Assembly (NCBI RefSeq): GCF_021343995.1
Contig: NZ_JAJTTE010000007.1
Location: 111,545 to 175,544, forward strand
Source of the DNA: Pseudonocardia terrae
GTDB lineage: Bacteria; Actinomycetota; Actinomycetes; Mycobacteriales; Pseudonocardiaceae
DNA: 64,000 nt
Direction of reading: 5' to 3'
Shown: positions 25,373-33,808 of the stretch, piece after piece
How positions within the stretch are numbered: position 1 is the first letter of the stretch
Layout of the letters: the number at the start of each line of letters is the position of its first letter
Translations under genes and position numbers: made by a program
The notes under the pieces: model-generated
What the model was told of the DNA's origin: nothing
What the model saw: only the letters and a program-made list of their open reading frames with translations
Database searches by the model: none

Positions 25373-26713
25373 GTGACCGACTCGCAGATCGCTGCCCGCA
25401 GTGCCGACGGCACTCCGGCAGTCGATCCCGCCCAGCAATCCAGCCGACGCATGCGGAACCGGGTGCTCCTGTCGAGCTTCTTCGGTTCCGTGATCGAGTG
25501 GTACGACTTCTACCTCTTCGGCATCGCGTCCGCGGCTGTGTTCAACAAGCTGTTCTTCCCCGAGTTCAGCTCAACGGCGGGCACCCTCGCCTCATTCGCC
25601 ACCCTCGCCGCGGGCTTCATCGCCCGGCCCATCGGCGGCATCATCTGGGGGCACTTCGGCGACAAGGTCGGCCGCAAGGGCATGCTCGTGCTCTCCATCG
25701 TCCTGATGGGCGTCTCGACGACCCTCGTGGGCCTCCTCCCCACCTACGCGGCGATCGGTATCTGGGCACCGCTGCTGCTGGTGCTGATGCGGCTGATCCA
25801 GGGGGTCTCCGCGGGTGGTGAGTGGGGCGGCGCGGTGCTCATGAGCATGGAGCACGCCCCCAGGCGTCGGGGGTTGTCCAGCTCGGTCGCGCAGATGGGT
25901 CTCTACGGCGGCATCCTGCTGGCCAACGGCGTGTTCGCGCTGGCCTCCGCCGCGACCGGGGACGCCTTCATGACGTGGGGCTGGCGTATCCCCTTCCTGA
26001 TCTCTGCGGTCCTCGTGGTCATCGGCTTGTGGATCAGGCTCGGGGTCCAGGAGAGCCCGATCTTCAAGCAGGCCCGCGAGCGGGCGGAGCAGGCGGCGGG
26101 GGAGAAGCCCCGCGTGCCGCTGCTCGACGTCCTCCGCCGCCCGAAGAATCTGCTGCTGTCGATCGCGCTGGTGCTCGGTGCCTTCGCGGCGAGCGCCGTG
26201 TACGGCACCTGGATCGTCAGCTACGGCATCGAGGTCGGCTTCCCCCGGGCGGACGTCCTGAACGCCGTGCTCGTCTCCGCGGCGATCGGCCTGGTGTTCC
26301 AGCCGGTGTTCGCCTACCTGTCCGACCGTTGGGGTCGTCGCGTCGTCGTCGGGGTCGGCGCGGTCCTGCAGGCGCTCAGCTTCCCGGTCATGTTCGCGCT
26401 GATGGACGGCGGCAGCGTCGGCGCGATGTACCTGGGCATCTCGCTCGCCGCGTTCACGCACGCCATCGTCTACAGCCCACTGGGGGCGTGGCTGGGCGAG
26501 CTGTTCCCCACGACCCAGCGCTACACCGGCGCCTCGCTCGGCTACCAGATCGCCGGCACGATCGGCGGTGGCTTCGCTCCGCTGATCTGCGCCTCGCTGC
26601 TCGCCGCCTCGGGTGGTGGCACCGCCGGGATCTCCCTGTTCATCGGGGCCACCTGCCTGATCACGGTGATTGCGGTGTTCTTCGCCGCCGAGACCAGCCG
26701 CAGCACCCTGTAA
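25373..26713 (+). CDS. MHS-family MFS transporter
   Basis: 446 residues. GTG 25373 is preferred: GGAGG is 6 bases upstream, and earlier codons would include the ribosome site. About 12 membrane segments are apparent, with GSVIEWYDFYLFGIASA in TM1, the MFS loop HFGDKVGRKGMLVL, the TM4-5 motif GVSAGGEWGGAVLMSMEHA and the repeat loop YLSDRWGRRVVVG. This is the metabolite:H+ symporter type used for aromatic or dicarboxylic acids such as shikimate and ketoglutarate. As first gene of the operon it indicates that a charged organic acid is imported. Confidence 0.9.
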   Translation: MTDSQIAARSADGTPAVDPAQQSSRRMRNRVLLSSFFGSVIEWYDFYLFGIASAAVFNKLFFPEFSSTAGTLASFATLAAGFIARPIGGIIWGHFGDKVGRKGMLVLSIVLMGVSTTLVGLLPTYAAIGIWAPLLLVLMRLIQGVSAGGEWGGAVLMSMEHAPRRRGLSSSVAQMGLYGGILLANGVFALASAATGDAFMTWGWRIPFLISAVLVVIGLWIRLGVQESPIFKQARERAEQAAGEKPRVPLLDVLRRPKNLLLSIALVLGAFAASAVYGTWIVSYGIEVGFPRADVLNAVLVSAAIGLVFQPVFAYLSDRWGRRVVVGVGAVLQALSFPVMFALMDGGSVGAMYLGISLAAFTHAIVYSPLGAWLGELFPTTQRYTGASLGYQIAGTIGGGFAPLICASLLAASGGGTAGISLFIGATCLITVIAVFFAAETSRSTL

Positions 26714-26740
26714 GCCGCAACTCCGCAGAGGAAGCTCATC

Positions 26741-27898
26741 ATGACCCTCACCGACGTCCGTCCGGTCGACGCGCCCGTCGAGGAGAAGCTCGGCATCATC
26801 GACACGGACTTCCACCCGATGCCGCTGCCGACCGACCCGCAGGTCGCCGAGCACCTGCCCAAGCGCTGGCGCGACTACATCGCGCGCTACGGCCTGGGCA
26901 GCTTCGGTGGCGGTGTGGCGCCCTCGCAGCGCGAGTTCACCCACCGGCTGGACGCGGTGGATTCCCGCGGCCGCGTGGGGGTGGACCCCCACCTGGCCGT
27001 GGAGCAGGTGGTCGACAAGTACGACATGTCCGCCGTGGTTCTGACCTGCCCGCAGACCTACATCATCACCCACGGCGGGGCGAACATGCCCTACGAGTGC
27101 GCGTTCGCGATCTACCGCGCCTACAACGACGCCCTGGCCCACACCTGGTCGGGTGCAGACGACCGCTTCAAGGCGAGCATCACCCTGCCCCGCGACCTCG
27201 CGGGCGCCGCCGACGAGATCGTCCGCTGTAAGGAGGGCCCGAACGGCGACTCCTATGTGCAGGTGCTGATGTCCCCGGCCGGGCAGGACCCGCTGGGCAA
27301 ACAGCGCTACTGGCCGATCTTCGAGGCGTGCGAGCACTACGACATCCCGCTGGGCTTCCACGTGCCGGGCATGGGCCGGCAGCCCACCGGTGCGGGGCGA
27401 CAGAACTTCTACGCCGAGATGCATGCGGCGTTCGCGGTCCTGCCGATCTCGATGGTGCCCAGTCTGATCTTCGAGGGCGTGTTCGAGCGCTTCCCGAGGT
27501 TGAAGATCGCGCTGCTGGAGCTGGGCTGGGACTGGGCCGTGCCGTTCTCCTGGCGGCTCGACGCGACCTTCGAGAAGCTGCGCGACGAGCTCCCGCACCT
27601 GACCCGGAAGCCGTCGGAGTACCTGCGGGAACACTTCTGGTTCTCCACGCAGCCGATCGAGGAGCCCGAGAACCCGCAGTGGACCCCGGACGTCTACGCG
27701 ATGTTCGAGGAGTCCGGGTTCGCGGACCGGCTGATGTTCTCCTCCGACTACCCGCACTGGGACTTCGACTCGCCCTACGAGTCGGTGCCGCGGTCGTTCC
27801 CGCTGGAGCGACGCCGTCGGATCCTCGGGGCGAACGCCAGTGCGCTGTACAAGATCCCGCTGCGGGCGGGACACGGCATCCCGGCAGTGGGGGCCTGA
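26741..27898 (+). CDS. Amidohydrolase-2 family protein (metal-dependent hydrolase/decarboxylase), first of a pair
   Basis: 385 residues from ATG 26741. TIM-barrel amidohydrolase of the ACMSD/LigW-like group. Metal-site features: IDTDFHP at strand 1, a His in PLGFHVPGMG at strand 5, and the Asp in MFSSDYPHWDFDSP at strand 8. Characterised relatives are non-oxidative decarboxylases or hydrolases of aromatic and ring-cleavage acids. It is separated by 1 base from the FMN oxidase gene. A second, related protein follows three genes on (29626) but lacks the strand-5 His, so this one is more likely to be the catalytic member. Confidence 0.85.
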   Translation: MTLTDVRPVDAPVEEKLGIIDTDFHPMPLPTDPQVAEHLPKRWRDYIARYGLGSFGGGVAPSQREFTHRLDAVDSRGRVGVDPHLAVEQVVDKYDMSAVVLTCPQTYIITHGGANMPYECAFAIYRAYNDALAHTWSGADDRFKASITLPRDLAGAADEIVRCKEGPNGDSYVQVLMSPAGQDPLGKQRYWPIFEACEHYDIPLGFHVPGMGRQPTGAGRQNFYAEMHAAFAVLPISMVPSLIFEGVFERFPRLKIALLELGWDWAVPFSWRLDATFEKLRDELPHLTRKPSEYLREHFWFSTQPIEEPENPQWTPDVYAMFEESGFADRLMFSSDYPHWDFDSPYESVPRSFPLERRRRILGANASALYKIPLRAGHGIPAVGA

Positions 27899-27899
27899 C

Positions 27900-29123
27900 A
27901 TGGCCCTGGTGGAAAACGTTCGCCGCAGGCGGGCGGCCCGGCTGCTCGACCACGGGGACGCCCAGCGTGCCGCGGCCCGGGTGCTGCCGCGCGGGATCCG
28001 GGAGTACGTCGACGGCGGCTCCGAGGGGGAGGTGACCCTCGAACGCAACGCCCGCGCGTTCCGGGACGTGGCCTTCGCGCCGCGGATGGCCACCTGGGTC
28101 GACCAGCCCGACCTGTCCACGAAGGTGCTCGGCACCCCGATCGACCTGCCCGTGCTCACCGCCCCGTGCGGCGGGATGCGCCTGGTGCACCCGGACGGCG
28201 ACCTCGGGCTGGCGACCGGGGCCGCGCGGGCGGGCACGATTCACGTCGCCAGCTCGGCGGCCGGCTACACGCTCGAGGACATCGCCGCGGTCGAGGGGCC
28301 GCAGTGGTTCCAGCTCTACCGCTTCTCCTCGCAGGCCACGATGGAGAACCTGGTCGGTCGGGCGCAGACGGCCGGCTACTCCGCGCTGGTCGCCACGGTC
28401 GACACGGCCGTGGCGGGCTTTCGGCCGCGGGACTACAAGAACGGCTTCAGCTACTCGATGCGGGTCAACGCCCGCAACGCCGTGAAGCTCGCACCGCAGC
28501 TGCTGCCCAAGCCGGCTTGGCTGGCCCGATACCTGCTGGACGGGCTGCCCTTCGAGATCCCGAACACCGCCGAGGTCACCGTCGACGGCAAGCCGATGGT
28601 GCTCACCGAGATGACCAAGGGCGGCGCCGGCTCGCACTCGCCGACCTGGACCGACCTCGACTGGCTGCGCGCGAACTGGCCCGGACCACTCGTGGTCAAG
28701 GGGATCATCACCCCGGCCGACGCCCAGCGCGCCGTCGACGCCGGGGCGGACGCGGTGATCGTGTCCAACCACGGGGGCCGCCAGCTCGACGGCTCCCCAG
28801 CCACGCTGACCGCGCTCCCACGGATCGTCGACGCCGTGAGCGAGCAGGCCGAGGTGTTGCTGGACAGCGGGATCCGGCGTGGCAGTGACGTGCTCAAGGC
28901 GTTGTCGCTGGGCGCCCGCGCCGTACTCGTCGGCAGGCTGCCGGCCTGGGGGCTCGCCGCGGCCGGCACCGCGGGCGTCGAGCGGGTCCTGGAGATCCTG
29001 CGCACCGAGATGGTCCGCACGATGCGGCTCATGGGCTGCCGCAGCGTCGCCGACCTGGACCCGACTTGGCTGGACCCGGAGACCGTGCCCGGCCACCGCA
29101 CGAAGGAGGTGGAGGTCCTGTGA
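27900..29123 (+). CDS. FMN-dependent alpha-hydroxy-acid oxidase/dehydrogenase (lactate oxidase family)
   Basis: 407 residues from ATG 27900. The FMN barrel is clear: REYVDGGSEGEVTLERNARAF at the N-terminus, TAPCGGMRLVHPDGDLGLA, ASSAAGYTLEDIA, WFQLYRF, VKGIITPADAQRAVDAGADA with the flavin-contacting Lys, and the active-site SNHGGRQLDGSPA (His base and Arg) followed by DSGIRRGSDVLKALSLGA. It should oxidise an L-2-hydroxy acid to the 2-oxo acid. The downstream HpcH aldolase would act on a 2-oxo acid, which gives the operon an internal logic. GTGA overlap with the Rieske gene. Confidence 0.9.
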   Translation: MALVENVRRRRAARLLDHGDAQRAAARVLPRGIREYVDGGSEGEVTLERNARAFRDVAFAPRMATWVDQPDLSTKVLGTPIDLPVLTAPCGGMRLVHPDGDLGLATGAARAGTIHVASSAAGYTLEDIAAVEGPQWFQLYRFSSQATMENLVGRAQTAGYSALVATVDTAVAGFRPRDYKNGFSYSMRVNARNAVKLAPQLLPKPAWLARYLLDGLPFEIPNTAEVTVDGKPMVLTEMTKGGAGSHSPTWTDLDWLRANWPGPLVVKGIITPADAQRAVDAGADAVIVSNHGGRQLDGSPATLTALPRIVDAVSEQAEVLLDSGIRRGSDVLKALSLGARAVLVGRLPAWGLAAAGTAGVERVLEILRTEMVRTMRLMGCRSVADLDPTWLDPETVPGHRTKEVEVL

Positions 29124-29629
29124 CGGCCTCACCCACCCGCCCGGCCCGCACCACCCGCTTCGTGGTCGGCCGAGTCGACGAGATCCCGCCGGGGGAGCGC
29201 CGGATCGTCGAGGCGAACGGCCGCGAGATCGGCGTGTTCAACATCGGCGGCACGTTCTACGCGATGCTCAACCGCTGTCCGCACCTGGGCGCGCCGCTGT
29301 GCGAGGGCGGTGTCGTCAACCAGATCGAGTCCCCGGTCCCCGGCGAAGTCCGCCTCGACGAGGGCCAGACCTTTGTGACCTGCCCATACCACAACTGGGA
29401 GTTCGACGTCGAGGACGGCCGGTCCTACTGGAACCCGCGACTGCGCGCCCGCCCGTTCTCCGTCGCCCTCGAGGGCGCCGATGAGGTCAAGGCCGCGCTC
29501 GACCGCGGCGAGCTCGGCCGAATCCCCGGCCCCTACACCGCCGAGACCGTCGACGTGGCGGTCGAGTCCGACTACGTCGTGCTGTCCCTGCGGCCGGCCC
29601 GCCAAGAACAGCCCGGAGGAAAGCCATGA
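29120..29629 (+). CDS. Rieske [2Fe-2S] protein
   Basis: 169 residues from GTG 29120. One Rieske domain with CPHLGAPLCEGG (C-x-H) and TCPYHNWEFDVEDG (C-x2-H), about residues 52 and 92. There is no mononuclear iron domain, so it is not an oxygenase alpha subunit; it is longer than the usual 105-residue Rieske ferredoxin, with an insert between the two ligand loops and a C-terminal extension of about 60 residues. No oxygenase gene is in this operon. It could accept electrons from the VanB-like reductase at 32566 for a terminal enzyme encoded elsewhere, or act with the amidohydrolase pair. Confidence 0.88.
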   Translation: MTASPTRPARTTRFVVGRVDEIPPGERRIVEANGREIGVFNIGGTFYAMLNRCPHLGAPLCEGGVVNQIESPVPGEVRLDEGQTFVTCPYHNWEFDVEDGRSYWNPRLRARPFSVALEGADEVKAALDRGELGRIPGPYTAETVDVAVESDYVVLSLRPARQEQPGGKP

Positions 29630-30741
29630 CCACCGCACTGCTGCAGGGCACCACCCGGGACACGCTGTGGACCGGACCGGTGATCGACTGCGACGTGCAC
29701 GCCACCCCGCCGTCGTTGGAGGCGCTGTTCCCCTACACCGACCCGGTGTGGGTGCAGGGCGCCCGGGAGCGCGGCTGGAAAGGCCCGAACGGCCAGGCGC
29801 TGGCGTACCCGCCGAACGCGCCGACGACAGCGCGGGACGAGTGGCGCCCCGAGGGCCGGCCCCCGGCGTCCCGCCTGGAGGACCTGCAGCGGCACGTCCT
29901 GGACCCGTGGCGGACGGAGGTCGCGCTCGTCAACACCGCCTACGGCGTGGACTCGCTGCGCCACCCGGACTGGGCCCCGGCGCTGGCCCGCGCGGTCAAC
30001 GACTGGCTGATCGCCGAGTGGCTGGACCGCGACCCGCGGCTCGTCGGCTCGATGGTGGTCCCGGCCCGCGACCCCGCCGCGGCCGCCGCCGAGATCGAGC
30101 GCGTCGGCTCGCACCCGCGGATCGTGCAGGTCACCATGCCTGTGCGCTCGGAGCGGCTCTACGGGCAGCGGGTGTTCTGGCCGATCTACGAGGCGATGAC
30201 CCGCCATGACCTGGTCATGGGCCTGAGCTGGGGCGGCACTTCGGAGGATGCGCCGTCCCCCACGGGCTACGCGTCCTGGTATGCCGAGGAGTACGCGGCG
30301 GAGATCCAGGTCTACGGTGCGCAGCTGACCAGCCTGATCTACGAGGGCATCTTCCAGAAGTTCCCCGGCATGCGGGTCACGATGCTGGAGAGCGGCTTCG
30401 CCTGGCTGCCCACCTGGACCTGGAGCATCAACAAGAAGTGGAAGGGCCTGCGCCGCGAGATCCCGTGGGTCGACCGCCTGCCCACCGAGATCATCCGGGA
30501 CCACTTCCGGTTCTCGATCGCCCCGGCCGACCTCGGCCCGGACGCGCACGCCCGCCGGATCATCGAGTGGCTGGGCTCCGAGGACATCCTGATGTTCGCC
30601 ACGGACTACCCGCACCTCCACACCGACGACCTCGCCCGGGTGCTGAACCTGATGCCGGAGTCCATGCGGCCCAAGGTGATGCACGAGTCCGCCCGACAGT
30701 GGTACCGGCTGGACAAGGCCGCGGGGACGGCGCCGTCGTGA
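29626..30741 (+). CDS. Amidohydrolase-2 family protein, second of a pair, lacking the strand-5 His
   Basis: 371 residues from ATG 29626 (ATGA overlap). Same fold as the protein at 26741: VIDCDVHATPPS at strand 1, LIYEGIFQKFPGMRVTMLES, and MFATDYPHLHTDD at strand 8. At strand 5, where the paralogue reads PLGFHVPG, it reads VMGLSWGGT, so one expected metal ligand is missing. It may have a different metal site, or be a structural partner that forms a hetero-oligomer with the first protein. It is distant enough from the paralogue to be an old duplication. Confidence 0.83.
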   Translation: MTTALLQGTTRDTLWTGPVIDCDVHATPPSLEALFPYTDPVWVQGARERGWKGPNGQALAYPPNAPTTARDEWRPEGRPPASRLEDLQRHVLDPWRTEVALVNTAYGVDSLRHPDWAPALARAVNDWLIAEWLDRDPRLVGSMVVPARDPAAAAAEIERVGSHPRIVQVTMPVRSERLYGQRVFWPIYEAMTRHDLVMGLSWGGTSEDAPSPTGYASWYAEEYAAEIQVYGAQLTSLIYEGIFQKFPGMRVTMLESGFAWLPTWTWSINKKWKGLRREIPWVDRLPTEIIRDHFRFSIAPADLGPDAHARRIIEWLGSEDILMFATDYPHLHTDDLARVLNLMPESMRPKVMHESARQWYRLDKAAGTAPS

Positions 30742-31544
30742 GCTACGCCGTCACGACCGAGGCCAACGCCAACCGGCTCCGCGGGATCCTGGAGTCGGGT
30801 GGGCGGGCCGTCGGCCTGGCCTGCCACACGGGGGACCCGCACGTCGCGGAGACTCTGGCGATGGCCGGGTTCGACTACCTCTACCTCGACCAGCAGCACA
30901 GCGTGGGCGGACTCGCCAGTCCCGTGGAGATGCTGCGGGCCACCGCCCGGACCGGCACCACCGCGCTCGTCCGGGTCGCGACCAACGACCCCGTGCTGAT
31001 CGGTCGGGCGCTCGACGCCGGCGCCGAGGGAATCATCGTGCCCAATGTCGAGTCGGCCGAGGACGCTCACCGGGCAGCGGCGGCCGCGCACTACCCGCCG
31101 ATGGGGGTGCGCAGCTGGGGGCCGACCCGGTCGGCCTACGGCCTCGGCCCGGACCCGGCGACCGTCAACGGCCAGGTGCTGTGCCTCGTCATGATCGAGA
31201 CCGCCGAGGGCGTGGCCAACGCGAAGGAGATCACTGCGGTCCCCGGCGTGCACGGCGTGTACGTCGGCCCGGGCGACCTCGCCGTCAGCCTCGGCCTCGA
31301 CCCGGTCACCGGCCCCCGCGACGAGCGGCACCGCGCCGCCGTCGCCGAGATCGTCGCGGCCTGCGCCACGGCAGGCATCGCGGCCGGGATCACCGGTGAC
31401 CCCGCCACGGAGGCCGCGCGCGGCTTCCGCATGGTCACCGCCGGCTCGGACGTCGGCTTCCTCAAGGCGGGCCTGGCCGCTGCCCGCGCCCGTCGCGACG
31501 CCCTGATCAGCAAGAACGACACCGAAGGAGATGCCACCGCATGA
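30738..31544 (+). CDS. HpcH/HpaI-family class II aldolase/citrate lyase-like
   Basis: 268 residues from GTG 30738 (GTGA overlap). Signature segments are FDYLYLDQQHSVGG (metal region), ALVRVATNDPVLIGRALDAGAEGIIVPNVESAEDA, MIETAEGVANAKEI (catalytic Glu) and VYVGPGDLAVSLG. HpaI-type enzymes cleave 4-hydroxy-2-oxo acids to pyruvate and an aldehyde with a divalent metal. Normally the first motif is LDxEHx; here Gln-Gln-His replaces Glu-His. Located after a 2-hydroxyacid oxidase and before a lactonase-like gene, it is a plausible terminal C-C cleavage step. Confidence 0.87.
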   Translation: MSYAVTTEANANRLRGILESGGRAVGLACHTGDPHVAETLAMAGFDYLYLDQQHSVGGLASPVEMLRATARTGTTALVRVATNDPVLIGRALDAGAEGIIVPNVESAEDAHRAAAAAHYPPMGVRSWGPTRSAYGLGPDPATVNGQVLCLVMIETAEGVANAKEITAVPGVHGVYVGPGDLAVSLGLDPVTGPRDERHRAAVAEIVAACATAGIAAGITGDPATEAARGFRMVTAGSDVGFLKAGLAAARARRDALISKNDTEGDATA

Positions 31545-32569
31545 GCACCGTCAACACCCTGCGCGGCCCGATCGACAGCTCGCAGATCGGCACCACGCTG
31601 ATGCATGAGCACATCATGGCTCGCAACCCGGAGCTCGAGCAGAACATCGTGCACCCGGAGTACGACGAGGCCGCGATCTTCGAACGCGCTCGGAAGAGCC
31701 TGACCTCGCTGCACGAGGACAAGGGCATCGACACCTTCGTCGACCTGACGGTGCTCGGCCTGGGTCGGGACATCCCCACCGTGCAGCGCCTCGCCGAGGG
31801 CGTGCCGCTGAACATCGTCGTGGCCACCGGCTACTACACCGCCAAGGACCTCCCGACGTACTTCCACACCCACGGTCCGGACGGGCTGGTCGGGAAGACC
31901 CTCGGCGGCCCGGACGTGCTGGAGACGATGTTCGTCGAGGACATCACCGAGGGCATCCCGCGCACGGACGGCGTCAAGGCCGGGATCATCAAGATCGTCA
32001 CGGACGAGCACGGCATCACCCCGGACCTCGACCGGGTCTACCGCGCCGCCGCCCGCGCGCAGGCGGAGACCGGCGTGCCGATCTCCACGCACACCAACGT
32101 TCACCACGCCAACGGCCGGGACCAGCAGAAGTGGTTCAAGGCCAACGGCGTCGACCTCGAGCGGACGGTCATCGGGCACAGCGGCGACTCGACCGACCTG
32201 GACTACCTCCGGGAGCTGATGGACAACGGCTCCTTCATCGGCATGGACCGCTTCGGCATGGAGTTCGTGCTCGACGACGAGTCCCGCGTCGACACCCTCG
32301 CGAAGCTCCTCGAGCAGGGCTACGCCGAGAAGATCACGATCTCCCACGACGCCGGATTCTTCTCGATCAACACCCCGCCGTCGTGGCGCGCGAAGCACAC
32401 CCCGAACTGGCACCACCACCGCATCTCGGACTACGTGCTGCCCGAGCTGCGCAAGCGTGGGGTCACCGAGGACCAGATCACGCAGATGATGGTCGTCAAC
32501 GCCGTGCAGGTGCTCACCGGCGACGCCGAGGCGACCAAGGCCGTGGCCGCGAAGGTGCTCGGGCCGTGA
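31541..32569 (+). CDS. Phosphotriesterase-family metal hydrolase, probable lactonase
   Basis: 342 residues from ATG 31541 (ATGA overlap). Binuclear metal site residues are visible: HEH in TTLMHEHIMARN, the bridging carboxylated Lys in AGIIKIVTDE, His in VPISTHTNVHH and VIGHSGDS, and the final Asp in ISHDAGFF. MDRFGMEF is the usual phosphotriesterase-like lactonase segment. Lactone hydrolysis, rather than organophosphate hydrolysis, is the ancestral activity of the family and would feed a hydroxy acid to the FMN oxidase encoded three genes upstream. Confidence 0.88.
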   Translation: MSTVNTLRGPIDSSQIGTTLMHEHIMARNPELEQNIVHPEYDEAAIFERARKSLTSLHEDKGIDTFVDLTVLGLGRDIPTVQRLAEGVPLNIVVATGYYTAKDLPTYFHTHGPDGLVGKTLGGPDVLETMFVEDITEGIPRTDGVKAGIIKIVTDEHGITPDLDRVYRAAARAQAETGVPISTHTNVHHANGRDQQKWFKANGVDLERTVIGHSGDSTDLDYLRELMDNGSFIGMDRFGMEFVLDDESRVDTLAKLLEQGYAEKITISHDAGFFSINTPPSWRAKHTPNWHHHRISDYVLPELRKRGVTEDQITQMMVVNAVQVLTGDAEATKAVAAKVLGP

Positions 32570-33510
32570 CGGAGGACCTGACCGCGGTCGTTGCGGCGAT
32601 CGAGGCCGAGGCGGACGGGATCGTCTCGCTGCGCCTGGAGCCCGCGGTGGGAGAGAAGATGCCGGCCTGGGAGCCCGGCGCGCACGTCGACCTCGTCCTC
32701 GGCCCGGACCTGGAGCGGCAGTACTCGCTGTGCGGGGACCCGACGGACCTGTCCCACTGGCGGCTGGGCGTCTTGCGCGAGCCCGAGAGCCGCGGTGGCT
32801 CGGCGTACGTGCACGAGACCCTCGCCGTCGGCGACCAGGTGGTGTGCCGGAGCCCCCGGAACAACTTCGCCCTGGTCGACGAGAGCGAGTACCTCTTCAT
32901 CGCGGGCGGCATCGGGATCACCCCGATCCTGCCCATGATCGCGGCCTGTGAGGCGGCGGGGAAGCCGTGGCGGCTGTTCTACGGCGGGCGCCACGAGTCC
33001 ACGATGGCGTTCCGCGGCGAGCTCGCACCCTACGGCGAGCGGGTCACGTCGTGGCCGCAGGACACCCACGGCCTCCTCGACCTGGCCACGATCCTCGGCA
33101 CCCCCACTGGGGGCACCGCGATCTACTGCTGCGGCCCCTGCGTGCTGCTCGACGCCGTGGAGCAGCAGTGTGCGGCGTGGCCGGCGGGGGCGCTGCACCT
33201 GGAGCGGTTCCGCCCCAAGGAGGGGGCGCTCGACGGGGTGAACACCGCGTTCGAGGTCGAGCTGGACGCCTCGGGCATCACACTGACCGTCACGGCCGAC
33301 CAGACCCTGGCCGAGGCGATCGAGGCGGCAGGGGTGGACATCCCGACCTCCTGCCGCGAAGGCACCTGCGGGACCTGCGAGACCTTGGTCCTGGAGGGGG
33401 AGCCGGACCACCGCGACTCCTACCTCAGCACAGAAGAGCAGGCCTCCGGCGAAGTCATCATGCCGTGCTGTTCCCGCTCCCGGTCGCCCCGCCTCGTTCT
33501 CGACCGCTGA
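32566..33510 (+). CDS. VanB/phthalate dioxygenase reductase-type oxidoreductase (FMN, NAD, [2Fe-2S])
   Basis: 314 residues from GTG 32566 (GTGA overlap). Order of domains: flavin domain with ERQYSLCG (about residues 45-52), NAD domain with FIAGGIGITPILPMI and IYCCGPCVLL, and a C-terminal plant-type ferredoxin domain with CREGTCGTCETLVL plus the distal Cys in IMPCCSRS. This fused reductase normally feeds a Rieske oxygenase. In this operon the only Rieske protein is the small one at 29120, so the terminal acceptor is unclear. Confidence 0.92.
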   Translation: MTEDLTAVVAAIEAEADGIVSLRLEPAVGEKMPAWEPGAHVDLVLGPDLERQYSLCGDPTDLSHWRLGVLREPESRGGSAYVHETLAVGDQVVCRSPRNNFALVDESEYLFIAGGIGITPILPMIAACEAAGKPWRLFYGGRHESTMAFRGELAPYGERVTSWPQDTHGLLDLATILGTPTGGTAIYCCGPCVLLDAVEQQCAAWPAGALHLERFRPKEGALDGVNTAFEVELDASGITLTVTADQTLAEAIEAAGVDIPTSCREGTCGTCETLVLEGEPDHRDSYLSTEEQASGEVIMPCCSRSRSPRLVLDR

Positions 33511-33727
33511 CATACCTGCTCAGCCCGCCAGGCGCCCCGGATCCCGGGGCGCCTTCGGCATGTCCGGCCCCCCAGAAGTACAGCGAGCCCAGCCAGGGCA
33601 TGAGCAGTTCTCCGGTGCCGCGGAAGTGCGCGGTGATCCCATCCCGGGACGCGTCGACGTCACCGGCCGCGAGTGCGTCGATCAAGGGAGCCGGCCTGGG
33701 TGCGGTCGACCTCGGACCAGCCCGGTT
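33509..33727 (-). pseudogene. Remnant of a GntR/FCD regulator (C-terminal part, frameshifted)
   Basis: Reading leftward, PGWSEVDRTQ is encoded at about 33695-33727 and then, after a frame change near 33687, LIDALAAGDVDASRDGITAH and LLMPWLGSLYFWG follow. The intact GntR protein at 24276 has PGWSDVNRTQ, LIDAIAAGDVDQARM and LLMRWLDSLDFWG in the same order. The remnant has no DNA-binding domain: similarity stops where the tandem operator at 33733 begins. It looks like a deletion or recombination scar. Its left end, including the former stop, merges with the end of the reductase gene. Confidence 0.72.
33530..33554 (+). terminator. Hairpin terminator of the eight-gene operon
   Basis: AGGCGCCCCGG (33530-33540) pairs with CCGGGGCGCCT (33544-33554) around a 3-base loop, 20 bp past the reductase stop. 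An 11-bp GC-rich stem suits an actinomycete rho-independent end. Confidence 0.75.
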
Positions 33728-33732
33728 CGCGA

Positions 33733-33770
33733 GTTTACATAAGCGTTGATGGTTTACGTCAACGTTGATA
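33733..33770. promoter_or_regulatory. Tandem operator (A1 and A2) before the SDR gene
   Basis: Two direct repeats in register: GTTTACATAAGCGTTGAT (33733-33750) and GTTTACGTCAACGTTGATA (33752-33770). The second contains the palindrome TCAACGTTGA. The same pair recurs at 40141-40179, and a related palindrome is at 40066-40085. The following leader GGCATCACCTCG with GGAGGA (33781-33804) is also repeated at 40205-40226. Half-site form and spacing suit a TetR dimer; the TetR protein at 37155 is the local candidate. Confidence 0.7.
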
Positions 33771-33808
33771 GCGTCCCAGGGGCATCACCTCGTCGAGGAG
33801 GAGGAATC

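Noticed and set aside
31541..32569. Organophosphate-degrading phosphotriesterase
   Set aside because: The family's common activity is lactone hydrolysis and the operon suits a lactonase; nothing suggests organophosphate substrates.
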